Source: Minisyncoccota bacterium
GTDB lineage: Bacteria > Patescibacteriota > Minisyncoccia > Phycocordibacterales > JAQTLZ01
NCBI GenBank assembly: GCA_028710915.1
Contig: JAQTTF010000009.1
Location: 1 to 23,799, forward strand
Length of the DNA stretch: 23,799 nucleotides
Direction of reading: 5' to 3'
In this document: positions 18,563 through 23,799 of the stretch, in pieces
Numbering within the stretch: position 1 is the stretch's first letter
Layout of the letters: each line of letters begins with the position of its first letter
Translations under genes and position numbers: made by a program
The notes under the pieces: generated by a model
What the model was told of the DNA's origin: nothing
The model's input: only the letters and a program-made list of their open reading frames with translations
Databases searched by the model: none

Positions 18563-20695
18563 ATGAAGAAAAAAGAATACTCGATTGAAATTGGGGGCAA
18601 GGTTATTACTGCGCAATTTACTGATCTCGCCGACCAGACAAACGGCTCGGTGATCGTGCGTTCAGGCAACACGGTTGTGCTTGCGACAGCCGTCATGTCG
18701 GAACACGAGAAAGATGGGGATTGGTTCCCGCTCACTGTTGATTATGAAGAACGATTTTATGCTTCAGGGAAAATTCTTGGAAGCCGATTTATGCGTCGTG
18801 AAGGGAGACCGACCGACGAAGCGATTCTTTCAGGAAGAATCGTAGACCGAACTATTCGTCCGCTTTTCAATCAAGCAATACGAAATGAGGTGCAAGTTGT
18901 GATTACCATTCTCTCTATTGATACCGAAGACCCTGATGTACTCGCTGTCTTAGCATCTTCGCTTGCACTTGGAACTTCAAACATTCCTTGGGCAGGGCCT
19001 GTAAGTGCTATTCGAGTCGGCAAAAAAATCACAGCAAATGAATTTCTTATAAATCCAAACTATGAAAACAGAAATGCTTCTGATTTTGAGCTCGACCTAC
19101 TTGCTTGCGGAAAAGACGGCAATATTAATATGATCGAAGTCGGCGGAAAGGAAATTGAAAACGCAGTTATTGCTTCCGGACTCGAGAAATGTTCAGAAGA
19201 AATTGAAAAACTCCAAGCGTTCCAGGCAAAAATTATTTCCGAGATCGGCAGACCAAAGAAAGAGATCGCTCTTCCTGTACTTTCGGAAGAGATGAAAGCT
19301 CTTTACGAGACGACGATAGCAAGCAGGCTTGAGAAAGCGGTCTTCAGCGGAGCAGGGCACGAACACATTCACGCTCTTAAAAAAGAATGGAAAACAGCCT
19401 TGGAGACAAAATTCGGCAAAGACGAAAAATTCGGCCTTGCATTCGAGCATTTTGAAAATAAAATCAACGACCTTCTCCATAAAGAAGCGATCGAAAAAGA
19501 AAGACGCCCTGACGGACGAAAGATGGATGAAGTACGGCCACTTTATGTCCAAGCTGGCGGAATTTCTCCAATCATTCACGGCACCGGAATCTTTTATCGA
19601 GGAGGTACACACGTTCTTTCCGCTCTTACCTTGGGAGGCCCTGGCGATTCGCAAATACTCGACGGAATGGAAATAGAGGGGCAGAAACGATTTATGCATC
19701 ACTACAACTTCCCTCCATTTTCTTCTGGAGAAACAGGAAGAATGGGCGGAACAAATCGACGAATGATCGGCCACGGAGCTCTTGCAGAAAAAGCTTTGCT
19801 TGCTGTGATTCCGACAAAAGAAATTTTCCCATATACAATTCGAATCGTGTCAGAATCACTTGCATCAAACGGTTCAACGTCAATGGCTTCAACTTGCGCT
19901 TCTACTATTGCGCTTATGGACGCGGGAGTGCCTATAAGTGCGCCAGTCGCAGGAATCGCATCAGGACTTATGTTGGAAACTGTAAAAAAGGGAGGAAAAA
20001 CGGAATACAAATATAAAGTGCTCACTGATATTCAAGGACCAGAAGATCACCACGGAGATATGGATTTCAAAGTCGCCGGAACAAAAAAGGGCATTACTGC
20101 AATCCAAATGGACGTAAAAGTAGATGGAGTTCCAATATTTATTCTGAAAGAAGCCCTCGAAGCGGCAAAAAATGCTCGAATCCATATTTTGGAAACAATG
20201 ACGAAAGAAATCGCGACTCCTCGTGCTGAAATCTCTCCAAACGCCCCAAAGATCCTTATCGTGAAGATCAAACAGGATCAGATCGGAAGTGTCATCGGTC
20301 CTGGAGGAAAAGTAATTAAAGAAATAAAAGAAAAAACCGGAGCAGAAATTGATATTGAAGATGACGGCTCGGTATTTATCACTGGCTCGGCAGAGGGAGC
20401 AAAGATGGCGGCACAGATCATTTCTGACATGACTCGCGAATTCAAAAGGGGAGAGAAATTCGAAGGCGTCGTTACAAAAGTAGTTGAATTCGGAGCGTTC
20501 GTCCGATTCTGCGGCCAGCAAGAAGGACTCGTGCACGTTTCAGAAATTGCACCGTTCCGAATCGATATCGTAGGAAACTATCTCAAAGAGGGCGACAAGA
20601 TACCAGTTATCCTAAAAGACATAGATGAGAAGGGGAGGATCAAACTTTCACTCAAAGACGCTGATCCGACTTTCATAAAGCCGAAAATAAAGTAA
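18563..20695 (+). CDS. pnp: Polyribonucleotide nucleotidyltransferase (PNPase)
   Basis: 710 residues, the usual length. It degrades RNA 3' to 5' with phosphate. Two RNase PH-like domains (about 1-220 and 300-540) flank a helical domain. The second carries RRPDGRKMDEVRPL, FSSGETGRMGGTNRRMIGHGALAEKAL and DIQGPEDHHGDMDFKVAGT, with the catalytic aspartates. A KH domain (IGSVIGPGGKVIKEI, about 572-586) and an S1 domain (about 631-698, GVVTKVVEFGAFVRF) follow. It has no Shine-Dalgarno but a structured leader. It is typical of RNA decay with RNase Y (rny at the window start). Confidence 0.98.
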   Translation: MKKKEYSIEIGGKVITAQFTDLADQTNGSVIVRSGNTVVLATAVMSEHEKDGDWFPLTVDYEERFYASGKILGSRFMRREGRPTDEAILSGRIVDRTIRPLFNQAIRNEVQVVITILSIDTEDPDVLAVLASSLALGTSNIPWAGPVSAIRVGKKITANEFLINPNYENRNASDFELDLLACGKDGNINMIEVGGKEIENAVIASGLEKCSEEIEKLQAFQAKIISEIGRPKKEIALPVLSEEMKALYETTIASRLEKAVFSGAGHEHIHALKKEWKTALETKFGKDEKFGLAFEHFENKINDLLHKEAIEKERRPDGRKMDEVRPLYVQAGGISPIIHGTGIFYRGGTHVLSALTLGGPGDSQILDGMEIEGQKRFMHHYNFPPFSSGETGRMGGTNRRMIGHGALAEKALLAVIPTKEIFPYTIRIVSESLASNGSTSMASTCASTIALMDAGVPISAPVAGIASGLMLETVKKGGKTEYKYKVLTDIQGPEDHHGDMDFKVAGTKKGITAIQMDVKVDGVPIFILKEALEAAKNARIHILETMTKEIATPRAEISPNAPKILIVKIKQDQIGSVIGPGGKVIKEIKEKTGAEIDIEDDGSVFITGSAEGAKMAAQIISDMTREFKRGEKFEGVVTKVVEFGAFVRFCGQQEGLVHVSEIAPFRIDIVGNYLKEGDKIPVILKDIDEKGRIKLSLKDADPTFIKPKIK

Positions 20696-20703
20696 GAGAT
20701 CAC

Positions 20704-20785
20704 GGGCGCGGCAAGAATCGCCCCTTAGTGGACATTGGTGCGATATGATTCTGCTAAATCACGGCCGCGCCCTTTCCTTTTTGTT
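20704..20785 (+). terminator. Complex GC-rich stem after pnp, possible terminator or small RNA
   Basis: GGGCGCGGC (20704-20712) pairs perfectly with GCCGCGCCC (20764-20772). Inside, AGAATC (20714-20719) pairs with GATTCT (20747-20752), with alternatives using ATCGC/GCGAT. A T-rich tail (TTTCCTTTTTGTTTT) follows. At 69 nt it is much larger than the other terminators here. Confidence 0.6.
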
Positions 20786-20818
20786 TTCCCCAACTTTTAA
20801 AAAAAGTTCGTGTGGGGG

Positions 20819-20824
20819 TATACT
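20819..20824 (+). promoter_or_regulatory. -10 element of the membrane protein gene
   Basis: TATACT ends about 7 nt before the ATG at 20832, predicting a leaderless mRNA. No clear -35. Confidence 0.5.
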
Positions 20825-20831
20825 ATAGTCC

Positions 20832-21773
20832 ATGGAGAACGCACCTGTCCCTCAAAATCCAGAGAATCAGCAAAAGCAACCGATAAATCCTCCCGTCAAA
20901 AGCGGGTTATCGAACCTTCGCACGTATCAAGATGATATCGCAAGCGCAGTGAATAAAGAGAAAGCGTCGATGATCACGATTGCTCTCGCAGAAGCCAAAA
21001 AGCGCGAGCAAAATGTAACATTCGAAAAACAATCCTCTTTCTCAGGCAGAAATATTTGGATCACAGCCGTAAGCATACTGCTTATCCTCGGAGGTGCGGG
21101 CATTTCTCTCTATTTCTATCTTCAACAAAAACCAATCCCACCTTCCCAAAGCCATATTGCAGAAAATGCCCTCCTCATAGCAGATTCAGAAAAAATTATC
21201 CCGGTTAGCACGCTTGCAAGACAAGAAATTCTTTCGGCATTAGAAAATGAAAAACGCTCGTATAGCGGAGAGCTTGGCTCAGTAGAAAATGTCCGTCTTC
21301 AGACAGGAGATACGGCAAAAAGAGACCTTACCGCATCAGAATTTTTCTCATCTCTATCTTCAACAATTCCCGGCAATCTTTTGCGCTCGATAAATCCGAC
21401 TTATGTCTTCGGCATACATGTATTCAAGAAAAACGAGCCATTTATCATTCTCAAAGTCGATTCATACCAAAATGCATTCGCGGGAATGCTTGATTGGGAG
21501 AAAACAATGTTTACTGAACTGGGACCGCTCTTTCTTGATGAGGCGCCAAAGGCAAGCGATTTTGCCCCAGCAGGAAAATATGGCGATGGCACTTGGAGTG
21601 ACGCTATCATCGGAAACAGCGACAGCAGAGCTGTGATGGATAAAGAAACTGGAGAGTATGTATTTCTCTATTCTTTCCTGGATAAAAATACAATTCTCAT
21701 AACGACGAACGAAGACACAGTAAAAGAAATCGCAAACCGTATCAGAGCGCGAGAACTCATTAAAAACAATTGA
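20832..21773 (+). CDS. Single-pass membrane protein of unknown function
   Basis: 313 residues. A Pro/Gln/Asn-rich N-terminus (1-25) leads into a charged cytoplasmic segment, a membrane helix at about 75-97 (IWITAVSILLILGGAGISLYF) and an extracytoplasmic domain of about 210 residues. That domain includes LTASEFFSSLSSTIPGNLLRS and FIILKVDSYQNAFAGMLDWE and resembles conserved hypothetical membrane proteins of Patescibacteria; I cannot name a family. There are no cysteines in the outer part. It is followed after 35 nt by the DksA-like gene, which has its own -10. No function is assigned. Confidence 0.75.
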   Translation: MENAPVPQNPENQQKQPINPPVKSGLSNLRTYQDDIASAVNKEKASMITIALAEAKKREQNVTFEKQSSFSGRNIWITAVSILLILGGAGISLYFYLQQKPIPPSQSHIAENALLIADSEKIIPVSTLARQEILSALENEKRSYSGELGSVENVRLQTGDTAKRDLTASEFFSSLSSTIPGNLLRSINPTYVFGIHVFKKNEPFIILKVDSYQNAFAGMLDWEKTMFTELGPLFLDEAPKASDFAPAGKYGDGTWSDAIIGNSDSRAVMDKETGEYVFLYSFLDKNTILITTNEDTVKEIANRIRARELIKNN

Positions 21774-21793
21774 TATCTTTCATAAAAATAATC

Positions 21794-21802
21794 TGATATC
21801 AT
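21794..21802 (+). promoter_or_regulatory. Extended -10 of the DksA-like gene
   Basis: TGATATCAT (hexamer TATCAT 21797-21802) ends 7 nt before the ATG at 21809, giving a leaderless mRNA that probably also carries comM. Confidence 0.55.
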
Positions 21803-21808
21803 TTATCT

Positions 21809-22168
21809 ATGAAAAACACTTCAGATTACAAAAAAGCTCTCGAAAAAGAGCTTGGAATTCTGGAAGCAGAGCTTAAGACGGTTGGCAGAAAAAATCCAGA
21901 CAACCCAAAAGATTGGCAGCCGACGCCAAGCGATTTAAATACGCTCCAATCAGACGAAGAAGAAGTCGCTGAAAATATCGAAGTTTTTGAGGAAAACACG
22001 GCAATCTTAAAGGAACTCGAAATCAGATACAACGAAGTAAAAGCTGCCTTAAAAAGAATCGCAGATAATACTTTCGGAAAGTGCACCGTCTGCGGAGAAC
22101 CGATAGAAGAAAAGAAGCTCGAAGCAAACCCAGCAGCAACAACCTGCATGAAGCATGTAAACTCATAA
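21809..22168 (+). CDS. DksA/TraR-family zinc-finger protein
   Basis: 119 residues. An N-terminal helical hairpin (about 5-25 and 50-85) is followed by the DksA/TraR zinc-finger region: GKCTVCGEPIEEKKLEANPAATTCMKH, with Cys92, Cys95, Cys113 and His116, so the last ligand is His instead of Cys. DksA proteins enter the RNA polymerase secondary channel and modulate initiation; whether this short member does so is not shown. The acidic DxxDxA tip of true DksA is not evident. It lies 4 nt upstream of comM, so both are likely co-transcribed. Confidence 0.85.
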   Translation: MKNTSDYKKALEKELGILEAELKTVGRKNPDNPKDWQPTPSDLNTLQSDEEEVAENIEVFEENTAILKELEIRYNEVKAALKRIADNTFGKCTVCGEPIEEKKLEANPAATTCMKHVNS

Positions 22169-22172
22169 TAGT

Positions 22173-23738
22173 ATGAGTTTCGCTAAAGTATATAGCGCGC
22201 AAACGACTCTTCTTAATGCAGAAATTATAACAATCGAAGTGGACCTCTCAAAAGGACTCCATTCTTTCACTATTGTCGGCCTTCCGGACAAGGGAATCGA
22301 GGAGTCTCGCGACCGAGTAAGTGCGGCAATAAAGAATTCCGGATTCAAATCTCCCAAAAACAAGAATCAGAAAGTAGTCGTCTCTCTCGCTCCAGCAGAT
22401 GTGAAGAAAGAAGGCCCGCTTTTTGATCTTCCAATCGCTCTGGCGTATCTTTTGGCATCGGAAGACATTAAATTTAATCCAAAAGGAAAAATATTTCTCG
22501 GAGAACTTTCGCTTGATGGGGAATTAAGAAAAATAAAAGGGGTACTTCCGCTTGCAAAGGAAGCGAAAAGAAAAGGATTCGAAGAAATGTATGTCCCGAC
22601 GGAAAATGCAAAGGAAGCGGCTCTTATAGAAGGAATCAAAGTATTCGGCGCAAAAAGTCTGAAAGAAATTATCGGACATATAAATGAAGCAAAAAATAAA
22701 AATGGGGAAGATTCTCTCGTCGAGGCGAAAAAAATTCTAGAAACTCCGCGAACAGAGCTTTTGCATAAGATTCCAAAAGATTTTAATGATTTTTCTGACA
22801 TCAAGGGCCAAGAAGGCGCAAAAAGAGGACTCGAGATCGCAGCTGCGGGAAGACATAATATCGCAATGTGGGGTCCGCCAGGAACAGGAAAGACAATGCT
22901 TGCGGAAGCACTCATTCACATTCTTCCGCCTCTTTCTTTTGAAGAAGCGCTTGAAACCACCGCCATCCATTCTGTAGCCGGCACACTCCACGACGATCTC
23001 GTCACCAATCCTCCATTTCGTTCTCCCCATCATACTTCTTCGTACGTATCGCTTATTGGAGGAGGGGTAACGCCAAAGCCCGGCGAAGCAACTCTCGCTC
23101 ACAGAGGAGTACTTTTTTTGGACGAATTCCCTGAATTCGATAGGCGAGTGATAAATTCTTTGCGACAACCGCTCGAAGAAAGAGAGATTTCTATTTCCCG
23201 AGCAAAGGGCTCCGCGACATTTCCAGCCAATTTCATTCTCATCGCCGCAATGAATCCTTGCCCATGCGGAAATTGGGGAGTGAAGGGGAAAGAATGTGTC
23301 TGTTCGCCGATTACTATTTCCCGCTATCAAAGAAAAATCGGCGGGCCGGTAATGGACCGCATTGATATGTGGGTCGAGGTTTCAAAAGTCGATTACGGAA
23401 AACTCTCTGGGGAAAGAGCGGAAAAAAGCGAAACGGAGAGTGTCAAGAAAAGAGTCGCGCGAGCGCGTGAAATCCAAAAGAAAAGATTTGAAAAAATAGG
23501 CCGTGCTGGCTCAACAAATAATGAAATAAAAGCTAGAGATCTTGCAAAACTTGTACCGCTCGAACCAAAAGTCAAAGATTTGCTTAATGCATCGGCCCAA
23601 AAACTCGACCTCTCCGCGCGCGCATATCATCGAGTATTGAAACTCGCGAGAACCGTCGCCGACTTGGATGAAAGTGAGGATGACGGGGAGAAACACATTC
23701 TCGAAGCGCTCCAATATCGGCCGAAAAAGTTCGCATAG
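22173..23738 (+). CDS. comM: ComM/YifB family AAA+ ATPase (Mg-chelatase-like)
   Basis: 521 residues, close to the family's usual length. ComM is a hexameric helicase that promotes branch migration during natural transformation. The N-terminal LonC-like domain (1-170) contains FTIVGLPDKGIEESRDRV and GPLFDLPIALA. The AAA+ domain has Walker A GPPGTGKT (234-241) and Walker B VLFLDE (313-318). A cysteine cluster follows (Cys363, Cys365, Cys375, Cys377 in NPCPCG and ECVCSP), then the C-terminal domain with SARAYHRVLKLARTVADL. Other competence genes are not in the window. Start follows the DksA-like stop by 4 nt. Confidence 0.95.
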   Translation: MSFAKVYSAQTTLLNAEIITIEVDLSKGLHSFTIVGLPDKGIEESRDRVSAAIKNSGFKSPKNKNQKVVVSLAPADVKKEGPLFDLPIALAYLLASEDIKFNPKGKIFLGELSLDGELRKIKGVLPLAKEAKRKGFEEMYVPTENAKEAALIEGIKVFGAKSLKEIIGHINEAKNKNGEDSLVEAKKILETPRTELLHKIPKDFNDFSDIKGQEGAKRGLEIAAAGRHNIAMWGPPGTGKTMLAEALIHILPPLSFEEALETTAIHSVAGTLHDDLVTNPPFRSPHHTSSYVSLIGGGVTPKPGEATLAHRGVLFLDEFPEFDRRVINSLRQPLEEREISISRAKGSATFPANFILIAAMNPCPCGNWGVKGKECVCSPITISRYQRKIGGPVMDRIDMWVEVSKVDYGKLSGERAEKSETESVKKRVARAREIQKKRFEKIGRAGSTNNEIKARDLAKLVPLEPKVKDLLNASAQKLDLSARAYHRVLKLARTVADLDESEDDGEKHILEALQYRPKKFA

Positions 23739-23752
23739 AATTTAAGAAATGA

Positions 23753-23780
23753 AAAAACACCGTTTACCCGGTGTTTTTCT
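23753..23780 (+). terminator. Terminator of comM
   Basis: AAAAACACCG (23753-23762) pairs with CGGTGTTTTT (23769-23778), followed by CT and further T residues. It ends the DksA-like/comM unit. Confidence 0.9.
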
Positions 23781-23799
23781 TTGAGGAATTATCTAGATT

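Noticed and set aside
19193..20536. Long minus-strand frames inside pnp
   Set aside because: They are antisense shadows of a fully conserved PNPase; Phe/Ser-rich as expected from antisense codons.
1..23799. CRISPR array, insertion sequence or prophage
   Set aside because: No regularly spaced repeats, transposase or phage structural genes were seen. The tyrosine recombinase has Xer housekeeping features and no att duplication.

Overview
The window reads as a piece of a Patescibacteria (Candidate Phyla Radiation) genome, most likely Parcubacteria-like. This is inferred from gene content and style: FeS-free MutY-like glycosylase, RNHCP protein, several TrmB-like regulators, a single XerC/D-type recombinase, ComM/YifB, a short DksA-like protein, tRNA genes without encoded CCA beside a cca gene, and the standard genetic code (TGA is used as stop). 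The lineage was not tested by phylogeny.

Layout. 1-1190: 3' end of rny (RNase Y) and an HU gene. 1188-6482: a coiled-coil protein and two TrmB-like regulators. The regulators are divergent from a secreted beta-barrel-like protein and from an orphan solute-binding protein; a protein with an isolated sigma-70 region 4 follows. 6524-9020: tRNA-Gly(TCC), a secreted trypsin-like protease, an RNHCP protein and a MutY-like glycosylase. 9080-11374: a radical SAM/SPASM-like protein divergent from a third TrmB-like regulator. 11430-12431: tRNA-Pro(TGG), YraN and a Nudix hydrolase. 12432-13063: a gene-free stretch with a tandem DnaA-box cluster, AT-rich DNA, a 131-nt multi-hairpin element, tRNA-Gly(GCC) and tRNA-Arg(TCG). 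13075-17261: cca, a hairpin-rich gap, xth, a small unknown gene and xerC. 17375-23738: rpsO, NYN nuclease, pnp, a membrane protein, a DksA-like protein and comM.

Three patterns stand out. First, a cluster of parS-like sites (the best matches 15 of 16 positions) at 11782-12605 adjoins the DnaA boxes, which suggests that the chromosome origin and ParB-loading region lies in this window. Second, many resident genes have a -10 element ending about 7 nt before the start codon and no Shine-Dalgarno, so their mRNAs are probably leaderless. Four other genes (2637, 5736, 10321 minus, 15845) carry strong Shine-Dalgarno sequences and end in hairpin terminators; the ones sampled are more GC-rich, which looks like a separate, probably acquired class. 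Third, each of the three TrmB-like regulators is transcribed divergently from one neighbour, two of them across visible inverted repeats, suggesting local regulator-target pairs.

The gene functions are otherwise housekeeping: RNA turnover (rny, pnp, NYN), tRNA maturation (cca), DNA repair and recombination (xth, mutY-like, xerC), nucleoid structure (HU) and DNA processing during transformation (comM).
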